DNA from: Reticulitermes lucifugus
Taxonomy: Eukaryota > Arthropoda > Insecta > Blattodea > Rhinotermitidae
Direction of reading: 5' to 3'
DNA length: 64,000 bases
Assembly (NCBI GenBank): GCA_026260175.1
Contig: JAKCWW010000201.1
Location: 48,101 to 112,100, forward strand
Of this stretch, positions 1 through 11,682 are shown one piece after another. How positions within the stretch are numbered: the first letter of the stretch is position 1; every line of letters starts with the position of its first letter. The translations under genes were made by a program, and so were the position numbers. The notes beneath the pieces were generated by a model that saw only the letters and a list, made by a program, of their open reading frames with translations, did not search any database and was not told the origin of the DNA.

Positions 1-190
1 TAGAGGGAAGGATAGAAATGACGGGAAGACGAGGAAGAAGGCGTAAGCAGCTACTGGATAACCATAAGGAAAAGAGAAGATACTGGAAATTGAAAGAGGA
101 AGCAAAAGCTCGCACCCTGTGGAGAACTTGCTTTGTAAGAGGCTATGGACCTGTCATAAGACAGACTACAGAATGAATGAATGAATGCTG
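1..190 (+). mobile_element. LINE 3' end (C-terminal reverse-transcriptase tail)
   Basis: Degenerate copy of the extreme 3' end of a non-LTR retrotransposon. Its translation reads roughly like the basic tail GRRGRRRKQ followed by LLDD/YWKLKEEA and LWRT-FxRGYGPV, also seen in the fuller copies at 8395-8975 and 26595-27305. It ends in a (GAAT)n tail near 172-186, the short tandem 3' tail typical of LINEs. The copy runs off the window start, so its 5' limit is unknown. The clade (RTE, CR1 or other) cannot be fixed from this part. Confidence 0.75.
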
Positions 191-1398
191 CACGCCTCGC
201 CCATCACATTTGCTGTGATTGTGTTACTCTGACAGACTAATGTTCCGTGAACACTGACGTTTATGAAGCTAATCATCACATAACTGTCAGTAAGACAAAT
301 CCTACTCCGTTTTCTTGTTATATATAAGTATTCTGCAAGTGCACACCTTACCAGCGTCTAAAATACACGTGCTGTTTTTCTGCACGGTGTGGTATTTAGA
401 TTTTACAAGAGTATGGCTGTTCAATTCCAGCACTTTCTAACACTGCTGTTGTGTCTTACTGGTGCCCTACCTCCTAGTTAAAGCGAAGTGCCTCGCCGTT
501 GCCTCAGGAAGTCTTTCAAAGCAATAAGAATGTGACAGGCGTAGTGTTCTTAGAAAGTCTTATAACACAGAAGCGAGCACTGGAATTGCAAAGCAGAAAA
601 GAAAACTCTTGAGTATGTAATCATTATTCTGATTTCTCAAGAAATGTAAATTTTACTTTTCGTTAAGACTGCCTAATCCAACACGTAAAATGGGTGGGGT
701 ATAAGACCAGGAAGTCACTCCCCATCATTGACAATGTACGTAGTATAAGCAACAGACCCAATAAACCATCCAACCAGTTCCCCCTTCAGCATTTCCAACT
801 AAAATGTTATACTGTACATAGCTTCCATTGCATTGATATGGTACATTACTAAGCTAACGAGTCTGAATCCTTTTATTTTGCATTCCAGAATAAAGCTTGT
901 AAAATGTACTTTGTATTTCAATATATAACGTTCCAAAATGCTTTCTTTGCGGTTTTGCACCCCTGAGTGAAGTTTTATATTGTGTATTTCAGATACAAAC
1001 CCTTTATCCGAAGAGTCAAAAAAAGAAAAGTTATTAAGCCGCACAGATGTTTTGTGTCTTTGTAAGGAGACACACTTCGGAAACTCCGGCAAAGCTGGGA
1101 ATAGAATACCGAATTAGACCTCGAAGACGAATATTGTGGGGTTGTAGGATAAATTTAACTACTTTAGAACAGAAAAACAACAGAATCTTAGCGTTTGTAA
1201 CAATACGGAGAATCCTTCGACCAACTTAGCTCACCAACATTCTGCACAAGAAATCTACTCCATGGAGTTACTTAAACACATCGAAATGTGTCCCGACGAA
1301 TAGTTGTGTACATTAAAGGGGCTGTGCTTTAAATGAAGTTTTCATTTTGTGGGCCGTGCTTTCATGTACCAATTACGAACACGTACACATCTGAAGAA
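191..1398. other. No recognisable gene
   Basis: AT-rich sequence with only short open frames, such as the minus-strand frame at 799-1092. None shows a domain, codon bias or splice context that I can support. No repeat family recognised elsewhere in the window is visible here. Confidence 0.5.
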
Positions 1399-1505
1399 AT
1401 CTGTGGTCTTCTGGGGTATTACGCGGCGTCGTGTGGTAATTGTTTACCGACGTTTCGGGACAACGTATCGGTCTCATCCTCACGGGTCAAGAGTCCGATT
1501 CGGAC
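1399..1505 (+). repeat. P1 palindromic repeat, single arm
   Basis: One arm of the window's commonest repeat, called P1 here. It has the landmarks TTCTGGGGTATTACGC, then GGTAATTGTTTACCGACG, TTTCGGGACAAC and a CATCCTCACGGG turn. Complete copies (for example 13488-13715) continue into an inverted second arm, which is absent here. Read on the minus strand, the GTCCCGAAACGTCGGTAA block is the 3' half of a hammerhead-like layout. Confidence 0.7.
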
Positions 1506-1639
1506 AGGACGGAAGTAAGAAATAGGCTATTAGAAGACTTCATTTATGAAAGTCTGAAAACAGAATGCTTGGAAAATGCGCAGATATGAGGGACCGTAAC
1601 AGGTGAAGGTCAGACTGTCTCTACACACACCACCAACAC

Positions 1640-1878
1640 ATATGGGGGAGCAGAGGTAGCTCCAGCCATTCTCGGCACTAGATGCAGATGATTGGTGAGC
1701 TTCAAGACGCGGCTACTTTACCCCCGGAGGCAGGGCGTCCGGTTCCTATTTGATAGGAGACTTGGTGGAAGCAAAAAACACTCTGGAGGCTTTACAAACG
1801 TGAAAAATCTCTTAGCCTTGCCGGGAATCGAACCACGATTCCACGATCATACCACTACTGATTAAACTATGCCGGAAG
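1640..1878 (-). mobile_element. tRNA-derived SINE, family 3
   Basis: On the minus strand it begins with a tRNA-like head near 1878 and has a B-box-like GGTTCGATTCCCGG near 1830. It continues into the family body with GGGGGTAAAGTAGCC and CATCTAGTGCCGAGA, and ends in a CTACCTCTGCTCCC block. The same order of parts occurs at 11683-11943, 23690-23945, 51575-51835, 52955-53270 and 62815-63068. The copy is diverged, so it is probably old. Confidence 0.7.
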
Positions 1879-3162
1879 ATACTAAACTGGGCCCTGAAGA
1901 AATATACTGGAAAGACACAAACTGTGCAAATTAGGCATTTTATTTCAAAAGAACGGATAAAAATAGACGAAATGTGATTATCAGGTGTCATCCAGAAATA
2001 CAGACTTCATGTATAGGCAACTGAAGTCGGACAGTTCACTGCATATTTCGGAGCTGCTTGTGTTCTATGCGGAGCTAGTCCCAGGTTCAGTTTTGCTTAA
2101 TTAAACGTGATGTAGAAGCGTTTCGGGGTGGGGAATATGCATCCTCCATTCCGTTCGTGTCAGGAATAAATATCTTACACTGCACATTGCAGACGAAACG
2201 TGAAACGTTTCAAACCGGAGATTAGAGGGGAAAGGATGGTGTATAGAGAACTGAGAAAGAGCGTAGCACGTAAAGTCTTAATCACACACCTGCTTAACAG
2301 CTTGGGTGAAGTATTGAGAAGAGAAAATATCTGGTCATTAAAATTAGAGTAATAAGCGTACACAGAATTTATACTCTTGAATTTTGTCGAATTGTTTTCT
2401 GTTTGGGACGTCTGGATATTGTTTGAAATTACTTCATTTCTATTGAACGTCTATTACACATATATCGCACGTTAAGTATTTCAATGCCTAGTTAGCCAGA
2501 TCTTTGAGTATTCTTGGTACAAAATGTAAATTTTTTAAAACACGATATTAGCACTAAACAGTAAATTTATATTGTCATATTCCTTGGAAAATTAATATTT
2601 ATTTACGCGATTTAACTAATTTTCTCTTCTTAAGACTGCCATAATAAAAACATCCCACGAAAGACCTCTTCTGTGTAGGCCTATATATCTGCAAGGTACT
2701 TCCATCTGCTTTTACGAGCATTAACTAACACTTTTACAAGAACTGACGACTTACATGATTACACGTGTCGCTATGTATTGGTTTGACCTTTCACTGTGCA
2801 CACATAAAGGTAGCAAAAGCTTCGACATTAATTGCGTGGACTTGTGACGTAACGGCTTGGCAGACCAGCACAGTGTTAATTGCCTCTTGCGCAAAATTAC
2901 ATCTCCCTCCTCCCGCCCTCATTCACACCCTTTACCTAGTCTCTAGATTTGCACAACTTTTGTAAGCTTATCTCGAGAAGAATAGTCACCAAGAAGAAAA
3001 AAAGCACTTAGATGTAACTGTAAGTGTAAGTAGCCTAGTTACATCGAATTATATACGTTTTTGGCGATGGTTTAACACGAGTAAGTACAATATTTTACAG
3101 ACACTGACAAAGCCACTGTTTATCGCATTTATTAAAATAATAAATATTTACGTGGTTGAGTA
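1879..3162. other. No recognisable gene
   Basis: AT-rich DNA with short open frames only. I see no conserved protein motif, RNA gene or known repeat. Confidence 0.5.
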
Positions 3163-3173
3163 ACACTTTGAAA

Positions 3174-3417
3174 CACCGCGGAGGCCCGCGTTCGATCGCG
3201 GGTCAGTCCATGTGGGATTTGTGGTGGGCAAAGTGGCACTGGGACAGGTTTTTCCCCCCGAGTACTTCGGTTTTCCTCTTTCAATTTCATTCCACCGGTG
3301 CTACATTACAAGAAAACACAAAAAACTAATCACCATCTTCATCACAAGGGTTGCACAATAATCCTTAAGGCTGCGGTGCGTCCGTAGCTTCTGCTGTGGG
3401 GCCCTTCACCACAAAAA
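3174..3417 (+). mobile_element. tRNA-derived SINE, family 2, 5'-truncated
   Basis: The copy starts at CACCGCGGAGGCCCGCGTTC, so it lacks the A-box part of the tRNA head but keeps the B-box region (GTTCGATCGCGGG). The body follows with GTCCATGTGGGATTTGTGG, AAAGTGGCACTGGGAC, TTCATTCCACCGGTG and GGCTGCGGTGCGTCCGTAGC, then an A-rich tail. Near-identical 11- to 12-bp direct repeats, ACACTTTGAAA at 3163-3173 and ACACTTTGGAAA at 3418-3429, bracket it as a target-site duplication. A fuller copy lies at 51096-51365. Confidence 0.85.
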
Positions 3418-3429
3418 ACACTTTGGAAA

Positions 3430-6400
3430 GAGTGTCAATGATTATGACATAGAAAGACGGCAGAAGGAAATAACTTTATGTAAAAAATTAATAAATAAAA
3501 ATAAGAATAAGGAAAAAAAGTGGTAGTAAAATGTGCCTCCGCCTGTTGCCCGTGCAGTGTCACGCCAGCCACGCTGACTGTCGACACGAAATCCAGTAGC
3601 GATAACCTTTGCCGGTGAGAGGCGTCCTTTGCTCGTTTACACAGGGCTAAATGGAGCTGGCGGACTTTACAGGAAGCATAAAACACTTCTTTCAGAAACT
3701 CGGGCTGGAAAAAATATGTCAAGAGTTCCTCAGAATAATGCATAATGGAGAATTCTTTGCGAGCCAGTAGTTTAAGGCAAAATGTCACATACTTTCATAA
3801 ACACATACCTACATATATTCATAAGTTGATGGTTCTATAACTTTCCGTCTTAAAAGTGCATTTTCGGCAGTCTGCTTCAATTACATCGTGGGGATATGTA
3901 ACCGCAAATAGGGCACCAATTGTAACACACCGTGCAAATGTTTGAACTTCACGTGGATGATCCAGATGGCTACGAAGAGAGACAAATATGCAGAATAGTG
4001 ACACAGAGGTAGAAGCATAAATCGAGATGGTGTTAACTTAATGTACTTTATAACATTTTACACACATTTCCTTGCATTCTATTGCTTTGTAAGCGTGGTG
4101 ACAAATGTTCTGCTGCAGACACAAAACTTTTACATTTTGTCGATCTACAGATCTAACAAACGCATGATTTTACGCTTCTATCAGGATATATTTCATACCT
4201 AAGTCGCATACGTTAAGAATATAGGAAAAGAAGGACATACAAACAAAAACGTACGGTCCCGTCATCTCAAACTAGTATCCATATTTTTACTGGTACAAAA
4301 GTAATACCTACATGCTAACTTTCATTATTTCTATAAATATCATATTGTATCTTGCTAATACGTTCTATAATAAATAAAATGTAATTAATTTGTTTTTAAT
4401 TCAATCACTTAAATTGAAGGGACAAACGCACAAATCCAACTCTGTTTACTCTATTTTTAATACCCTCCAGATGTTGAGCGACAAGGGATTAACTGTGCCA
4501 ATGTAAATGGGCTAGAAGTGCTCAGCTGTGTGGCTGCACACAATCCAACTATTTACACAAATTACTGTGCACTAAAACGCATTGGCGTAAATTACATCCG
4601 CTCTCGAAATTAGATAGAAAAAAGCCACTGATTGTTCTAATAGAAAGTACCTTTGTCACAGGGCTGTTTAAGCCTCCTTCTCCAGCATAGTTTATAAACA
4701 AATGGTAGATGATATAAAATTTATTTATATAGTTTAAAATACGTTCCAAAACATGTATCAAAAATTAAATAAACGATTCAAAAGAGAGACAAATTCTTTA
4801 CATTAGCATGGTTGCTAAGATTCTTTATCTTGGCCTCTAGTTTTTTAAGAGATCCTTGAAAAACATATACCTCCCCTTGGTGACGTTATATTTAGTCTAA
4901 GAGATATGGCCGTAATGACAACTAGTTAATTATCTTTTTGTATGTTGTCGATTTGTAATAAATAACTGTAGCTAGGCACGTGAATGGAGAATATAAATAC
5001 AAACTCAGTAAGAAACGTGGTAGTGTGTAATTGCAACAATTATGGAAGCGGTCCGAGCTTGTCATAATACATACAACACATTAACACATTAGTGTTCGAT
5101 CCTAGCCTATCAGTGTGGCAGGGGCCTGAAAGTCATACACTGTCTCTTCCACCGCAAGAAACTGAGATGTTTTGCGTTTGTCTCTGCAAGAAGAGGTCTT
5201 GTGATGGACCAAATTCTCATCCTACGACTTTTTTGGAAATATTCGTGGATTTAGAATTTAATTCTGAATCCTAATAGGTTAGAATTCATAAGCCGTAAAA
5301 GTCGGGTCGTCATTTTGAAATTACTTATAAGTATGTCGCTCAACCCAAGACACAAATAAGATAACGTAAAGAATAGGCATACATACAATTCTGGTAATAA
5401 TAAACTATTAATAGTAATAGTAAACTATTAATAATACGAAAGGAAGAACACGATAAATAAATTCCATGAAGCATCACGAAAATTATAATAGTAATAATAT
5501 TTCAAAGGGCTTTAAAGAGCATTAAAGTCAATCACTACAAAAAGCTCAAAAAATTGGAACATATGTGTAATAAAACAGGCAGCGCATAAATGGGGAAAAC
5601 AAAATCTCAAATAAATAAACAAACACATAAGAAGCCAAAGGGTGCGCCTACTACTAAGAGTCAAATAAACACTATGTGTGAAGTAATGAATTATTGATAT
5701 ATTGGTGATACAATTACCGTTCAAAGTTAATATACGTGCAGATGACATTAGCCGTAGAAACGAATGTGACAGAGAGAATTGTAGCGCATTCACAGACATA
5801 AAAACAAATTTCAGGCGACGTTACGGTGAAATAACATGAATTGTCATGAATAATAACGAACATATTTCCCGTAATAGACGATGTACTTTTACATAAATGC
5901 GTGTTACACCTTTAAGTTTTCCATATGATGATCAACAAGAAAAATATAATACTTACTTTAATATAATTCATTTAACTGAAAAAAACAAATATTTGATTAC
6001 TTTGCTTAAGAGATATTACAATTATTTGATTTTTAATAATTATATCAGAAAGCTTTTATATTTAAATTTATTAATTTTTAATTACTTTCTTCGTTCGTTG
6101 TTTATGTAATTGACTTCAGAATCTTCTCATTATATTAATGTTATCCGTTATTAAGCTAAAGAGCCGAAACATGTTACAGGTTTGTAAACAAATAAATGTT
6201 TAAAACGTACCTGGTTGTTTAAATATTATTTCAGTAGTTAAGGCAATTCTCTGCTGCAATTATTCAGCCCTTCAAAACTTACGCAGCTAACACAAGTATG
6301 GTATCATTGACGCACCTGCGTACATATGCGGTCCTTTTTCTTAAACAACATAAATTATTTACCCTCCGTAACACGACAGCCGTGAGATTTATTTCTCGCC

Positions 6401-6499
6401 ACACGCGTGCAAACCATAAAGGAAGAGGGAAATACATCTCCACTTGTGAGCAATTCAAAGTAATCTAAGTAGTAGATTCGCTATCAACAATAACCACGC
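3430..6499. other. No recognisable gene; search area for K2P downstream exons
   Basis: About 3 kb of AT-rich sequence. It lies downstream of the K2P exon in transcript direction, so I looked on the minus strand for an exon starting with the rest of the filter (Y/F-G) and a following membrane helix. I found none. The longer minus-strand frames at 3435-3788 and 5512-5799 have no K2P-like content. The next exon is probably outside the window. Confidence 0.5.
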
Positions 6500-6505
6500 A
6501 CGGAT

Positions 6506-6552
6506 ATATATATATATATATAAGATCTGAGCTTTTCTGGGATATTACGCAG

Positions 6553-6584
<32 letters not shown>

Positions 6585-6590
6585 CAAATG
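6506..6590. repeat. Two (AT)n microsatellites around a P1 fragment
   Basis: Two TA/AT dinucleotide runs (about 6507-6522 and 6565-6583) flank a short P1-like fragment, CTTTTCTGGGATATTACGCAG, at about 6534-6555. A longer P1 arm follows directly. Confidence 0.8.
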
Positions 6591-6695
6591 CGCTTTTCTG
6601 GGATATTACACACCATAGAGTGGTAATTCTGTACAGACGTTTCGGGACAATCTATCGGTCTCATCTTCAAGGCGCAAGAAGTCCAAGAAGAAATC
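6591..6695 (+). repeat. P1 palindromic repeat, single arm
   Basis: Carries TTTTCTGGGATATTACAC, GGTAATTCTGTACAGACG, TTTCGGGACAATCTATCGG, TCTCATCTTCAAGG and GTCCAAGAAG in family order. The inverted second arm is missing. It lies within about 160 bases of the K2P exon's donor, so it is intronic if the gene model is right. Confidence 0.8.
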
Positions 6696-6856
6696 TTAAA
6701 TTTTTGACAAGGATTCTGTTGTTAATACATGGCTTAGTTTTGGTCCGATCGATGTTTTCTAGGTAGGTAACGTTAAACTGGAGGGTAACTGTGTTAATAT
6801 ACAATCTTAAATGTGATATAGATGAAGGCACCGTCAGCTGAAGTATGCGTACTTAC

Positions 6857-7661
6857 CGATTGTTGTGATGAGAGTCAGACAGTACAGGAAAGAAGACGAG
6901 AAAGACCATGTGTGGTGGCGATCGCCGTAGTATATTGATCCGCCACTGCCGGCGCCACCGGCAGTCTTGATGATCATACCGCCGCCATCATAGCCTCCAA
7001 GATCCCTCACGAGGGTGTCTTGAAGCTTAAGAACTTCCTGAGCAGCTAGTCGTGTCCAATTTTCTTTATAGAGTATATTCAAGTCCTCAGTTATACTCCA
7101 CAATTTCTCGACAGTTCTTAAACGTATTTCTTCAAATAATACTACTGATTTGTCACTAGCCGGTTTAGAATTCGATGACGATGACGTGGAAGGTCTACCC
7201 GAAGATGAGGTACCTACGTTACTTGAACTAAGGTATGATGTGTCTCTCAGTCCGCCTTCAAGTGCCATAAACGTAACGGCACCTAAAAGTGTATATCCTA
7301 ACACAAGGACGCAAACTCCAAAACTCGTAAACGCTGAAGAGGGCACCAATGAAGGACAGAAACAGCAGCAGCACCAGGACGATCCTCTCCTCCGTCGTTG
7401 TCGAGTATTGCCGTTGTTGCAACAGATTCTTCTTCGGAGATTACAACAGCCTCTTGTGGATGTTGTTGATGATAGTGATGATGGCGGCGATGGAGGTGGA
7501 GGATGGTGGCTGTGATGAGAATGTGGCGGATGTTTGTGTGATGTTTGTTGGTAGGGATACTGATGATGATATTCACTGCAGGGTGGGGAGGAAGGGGAAC
7601 CGGAAGTACCACGGCCGTCTGATATCATGTTGGCGTGCCGCCCGGACACACCGGTCCCTCC
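6857..7661 (-). CDS. Two-pore-domain (K2P) potassium channel, exon with TM1 and first pore helix (partial)
   Basis: K2P channels carry background K+ current across the plasma membrane as dimers; each subunit has four membrane helices and two pore loops. I take the start as the Met codon at 7628-7626, giving 257 codons plus one base in this exon. Residues 20-57 are rich in His, Pro and Ser. Residues 61-91 are Cys- and Arg-rich (CC, RRR, CC, RRRR, CCCC). TM1 spans about 98-121 (FGVCVLVLGYTLLGAVTFMA). The extracellular cap follows at about 160-210, with sequon NWT at 190-192. The first pore helix is WSFSSSFLYCLTLITTIG at 241-258. The exon ends after the first base of the filter Gly codon at a good donor (ATCG|GTAAGT). 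That phase-1 position inside GYG/GFG is the known conserved K2P intron site. An acceptor (TTGTGTGTTGCAG|GG) places the exon start at 7661, so an upstream non-coding exon is likely. TM2 to TM4 and pore 2 are not in view. I cannot name the orthologue. Confidence 0.9.
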
Positions 7662-8394
7662 CTGCAACACACAAATGCATGGTCGTATTAGTTCATGGGC
7701 GCCACAGAGGATTCGCTGCCCGGATAGGTGTAGCAGCATTACAGCCACAAAATCCCCGTGATTTTGCCATGGCAACCTTCAAGACGAGTCTTACAAACCT
7801 TATGGCCTTCCTACTTCAGTCACGTGATAGCAGCTACTATGTGAGCAGAAGAACACTAGCACTTCCACAGCTTTTACTGTAGAAACACACTGACAAACGC
7901 GCACACGACTTCGCGCACTCTCCCGACTTGTGACATCAACCTAGGCTCGCTAACTTTACCTGCACCTGAAGCTGGAGACTTTGTGGGATGACCCCTGCTA
8001 TAGTCATGTCCACACTAAAAAACTTGTCTACGTGTAGATGCACATGGGGTGGAGGGCTCTTGGCTGATAGCTGCGTGTTAGAGAGGCAGCGACTTTAGTG
8101 TGTGGTAAAATCAAAGAGAATGAGACAGGAGAGATGTGCAAAAGGGTTTTTGACAAAAAAAATCCTGACAGAAAGAGCCCGCCAGGGAGACGTAGGCGTA
8201 GTTGGAAGGATAATAAGATAAGTATTTAAAGACTGGGTTGGAACGGCGCGGACTGGATTTACGTGGATCAGAATAGGACAAGTTGTAGTCTGTTGTGCAC
8301 ACAGCAAGGGAACGTCGGGTTCCACAAAATGCAGCGAATTCCGTATTACGTGAAATTTTAGGTTTTAAAGAAGGATTCCGCTCAAAAAGTTAGT
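7662..8394 (-). other. Sequence upstream of the K2P exon (intron or 5' region)
   Basis: The frame stays open upstream of the acceptor to a Met at 7775, but residues before the acceptor look non-coding. A donor-like CAG|GTAAAG lies on the minus strand near 7955-7962 and could end an upstream non-coding exon. No TATA box or other core promoter element is clear. Open frames at 7150-7515 and 7349-7882 on the plus strand are antisense shadows of the low-complexity coding sequence. Confidence 0.35.
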
Positions 8395-8975
8395 GTGTGA
8401 TACTAGCACAATGTACATATGAAACTAAACCCAGAATTACCATGGAAAAAGCAGCATTGAAAAAGAAAGGACATCTTTTCGCCAGCAAATTGGACTTAAG
8501 TTTAAGAGAGAAACCAGTAAAGCGCTACATTTGTTACATTTGGAGCATAGCTTTATATGGTGCTGAAATTTGGACACTTTGAAAAGTAAATCAGAAATAC
8601 GTGGAAAGTTTTGAAATGTGGTGTTGGAGAAGGATGGAGATCAGTTGGACCGATCGTGTGAGAAAGGAAGAAGTATTACAGAGTGTCAAGGAGAGAGGAA
8701 TATCCTACTTACAACAAAACGAAGCAAGACTCACTGTATTGGTGATATCTTGCGTAGGAACTGCCTCCTAAAAAAACATTATTAAAGGAAAGATACAAGG
8801 ATGGATAGAAGTGACCGGAAGACTAGGAAGAAGGCATAAGCAGTTGCTGGATGACCTTGAGGAAACGAGAAGATACTGGAAACTGGAAGAGGAAGCACTA
8901 CATCTCACTCTGTGGAGAACTCGCTTTGGAAGAGGCTACGGACCTGTCGTAATACAGGCTACAGTATAAATGAAC
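8395..8975 (+). mobile_element. LINE 3' portion, reverse-transcriptase C-terminal region
   Basis: Translation, with a few frame breaks, gives MEKAALKKKGHLFASKLDLS, then YIWSIALYGAEIWTL, then FEMWCWRRMEISWTDRVRKE, and a basic GRLGRRHKQLLDDLEETRRY tail ending in LWRTRFGRGYGPV. This is the conserved end of a non-LTR retrotransposon ORF2 (tail of the RT domain and the tryptophan-containing segment). It lacks the endonuclease and RT core, consistent with the usual 5' truncation. It matches the copies at 26595-27305 and 1-190. Confidence 0.85.
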
Positions 8976-9684
8976 TTAGCGACATATGTACCAGCGCGAA
9001 CTACATCCCACTTAACTAAACAAACACAATGCAGTGTAAAAACTTTCAAAGCCACAGTAAGCGTTAGTGTCGACTGCATATGCTGTGTAGCAATGAAACT
9101 TCTGCGTCGTGCTTCTTCAAGGTAATTTAGCATATGTTTCCCAATATTACTAGACCTATGCTCTTACTACAGTCATTCTGGTATAGATATATGAAATTAG
9201 CACATTCCAATTCTGATGTACGGTTGATACAAAAGACCCCCTCCCACCAAGCATCACAATTGCTTTGCGTTCCGAAGTCGTTAAATCAAGTAAGAGCGGC
9301 GACAGAATACTAGAGTCTCTCCTGCTAAGTAGGAGGTTATGTTGTGCCGTTCAATGGAAGCCAGAAAGACAGTGAAATATCTATACACCCTGTCGGAACC
9401 ATTCCAGTTACAAGGGTAGTAAAGGCGAACCTTGGCTCATTCATTATTCCTCGCATGACTTCACAAAACAGCTGTGAATCTGTTGAGTGGATTGCAGTAG
9501 GTTGGTCCGTGAAATGTTAAAGAGGCTGTATCAGCAGCAGATGCTTATATTGATTCCATTGTTATAATCTCCATCATCATCATCATAATCACAATCATCA
9601 TTGTCATCCGTACTGAAGAGAATCCTTTTTCAGAAAAGCTAGTTGGTCTGCGAGATATCAGGCTTCGAACGGTGTAAATGAGGC
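8976..9684. other. No gene; CAT-rich simple repeat
   Basis: No coding feature is seen. A (CAT)n/(CATAAT) simple-repeat patch lies at about 9571-9600. Confidence 0.5.
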
Positions 9685-9870
9685 CTCGCACTTCTCGGAC
9701 GTTACGCAGTGCAGTCAGTTACCGACGTTTCGGTACAAATCATTGGCCCCGTCTTCAAGAGTCAAGCAGTCCAAGAAGAATTTGGGACCGATAGAGTTAC
9801 CGAAACGTCGGTAACTGACTGCCAATCCATGCTGCGTAACATCCCAGAATAGCGAACATATCAACCCTAG
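9685..9870. repeat. P1 palindromic repeat, two arms
   Basis: The left arm (TTCTCGGACGTTACGCAGTG, AGTTACCGACGTTTCGG) and the right arm (CCGAAACGTCGGTAACTGAC, GCTGCGTAACATCCCAGAA) are inverted and meet at a turn with AAGCAGTCCAAGAAG. The arms pair over most of their length, so the transcript would form a long hairpin. Confidence 0.85.
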
Positions 9871-11099
9871 TTGCTCTGCTCGACAACAAAATTATCTTGA
9901 TATTATCATATAAAATGCGTATTATCATCAGATCTGATATTCTCGCAAGGTTTTCTATGATTGCTTTCTTCCAAAATGTGACATCATGTGTCTAGTGTAT
10001 AGGTGCCAACATATCTAAACAGTGAATCACTTTCACGATTCTTCTTCATCTGATAACATGATTTATACATCGTTAAATTACAATAAGGCAGTTGCTCATT
10101 ATGCACGTCTGCTACCTTGATTATCTCCCCTTTCAGTTCCAAATATTCAGCTCCGCACTCATTTACTGAAGGCATGTTCCTGCACATTTAGGGTGACAGA
10201 GAAACTATCACAGATACAAAAGAGCAGGAAAAATTATTGTCTTTTTCTACGTATATATAAATATATACGTATTTTACTTCTTAATTAGGAAAGGTGTAGG
10301 CAAAAATTCTGCAGGCAGTGTCAGCAAATATTCCCGAACTCTATCTGTTCCTAAAGCAATTGTTGATTTATCAGTGTCACTCCCAACATTATTTCACAAT
10401 ATCACAGTCACTTGTTTTATGTTTGTATTACCCCTGTCACCGTCTCAGACTGTATAGCGTGGACGGTAAAATGACTGGTAAATAGTGAATAGGTAATAAT
10501 TAGTAGGGAAGCGGTCGTGGCCAAATAGAAGTGTCTCGCGGCGTTTTCCTGAATGTGCTGTGCAACACCACATAGGAATTCCAGTTTAGCTTTTATCTCG
10601 GCGAAATTCGAAGCCAGTGCCTCTAGAGCCTCGCCACAACACTAACCTGTCGAATAGTGGAACAATCTTTATTACTTCCTTATATGGTGTAGAAATATCC
10701 ATTTTGAATTTGCATGAACTTGTGAGTTCCGATGAAAATAGGCTGACCTAATTCACTTATCAGAAAAGACACAGAAACGTAGAACATCAAGACTATTGTC
10801 ACGTACAGTATTTGCGTATTTCAAACTTCGCTTTGACATATTAGATCGGGCTTTTTACGAAATGTAAAAGGAGCGACTCTCTTTCAAGTTTATAAATACA
10901 CCAGAGTCAAGCTGCAGGGGCCCAAAGATCAGTCGAACCACATTTGTAACTAAATACGACAGCACTAGGACGGAACTCGGCTCTACTTTGTCAACGACGT
11001 CTTAGGATTTACTCAGCAGGTACTTGACTAATTCCAAAAAATAAACGACTCGACTCTTTTTGGTTTTAACATTCATCATCTGATTGCTTTGCGACAGCC

Positions 11100-11100
<1 letters not shown>
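9871..11100. other. No recognisable gene
   Basis: AT-rich sequence with short frames only. I can support nothing in it. Confidence 0.5.
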
Positions 11101-11134
<34 letters not shown>

Positions 11135-11137
11135 AAG
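11101..11137. repeat. (CT)n microsatellite
   Basis: An uninterrupted run of CT units to about 11125, then CTGTCTCTCTC, in otherwise unique DNA. Confidence 0.9.
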
Positions 11138-11288
11138 ACCGACTGCTTCTAAAATGCAGGATACTGGTCGAGTTACGTGTTAATTCTTTTACATTCATTT
11201 GCATGGTTCACAAAGCTTTCTCCCACACATTTTAAAATACTGAAGGGTAATTTTACTCTTCATTATACAATTTAAAGTAACAGATACA

Positions 11289-11397
11289 CGGGAAGGACAC
11301 AAATGTATGTGCACAACACAGATGTATGTGTACAACACAGATGTATGTGTACAACACAGATGTATGTGTACAACACAAATGTATGTGCACAACCCAC
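11289..11397. repeat. 19-bp tandem repeat, about five units
   Basis: The unit reads ACAACACAGATGTATGTGT with small changes and is repeated about five times head to tail. The short minus-strand frames across it (translating as runs of CVVHIHLC, CCTHTS and LYTYI) arise because a 19-base unit rotates through all three frames, so they are not evidence of a protein. Confidence 0.9.
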
Positions 11398-11682
11398 TGC
11401 AAAATGTCAGATGCATAAAAAACATAAGCAGAAACATTCAAGAAGAAATTAAGATCCAGGCATAGGTGAGGTGTCAATACACGGTTTGAGGACGTGTGCC
11501 GTGATTACATAAATGAGGATAGGGTCCGTGTTGGGGTTCATGTGGCCAGCGTACTGAATTATCAGGTTACAATTATGACAAGAAATTTCAGAACTAGAGC
11601 AGGCGCTTACACTGTAGAGGTACAGAAGTAATTTCTTTAAATTATGTGTGTCTATGTAAAAGGTAAAATTCACGCTATAACA

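Noticed and set aside
7662-7775. K2P start at the upstream Met 7775
   Set aside because: A polypyrimidine-AG acceptor at 7662-7663 and non-protein-like text upstream favour the Met at 7628. The longer start is not excluded.
7349-7882. 177-codon plus-strand frame opposite the K2P exon, and the 121-codon frame at 7150-7515
   Set aside because: They are antisense to the Ser/His/Pro/Cys-rich coding sequence and have no domain. Low-complexity codons keep the opposite strand open.
11289-11397. CRISPR-like array
   Set aside because: Head-to-tail units without spacers. This is an ordinary tandem repeat in a eukaryotic window.
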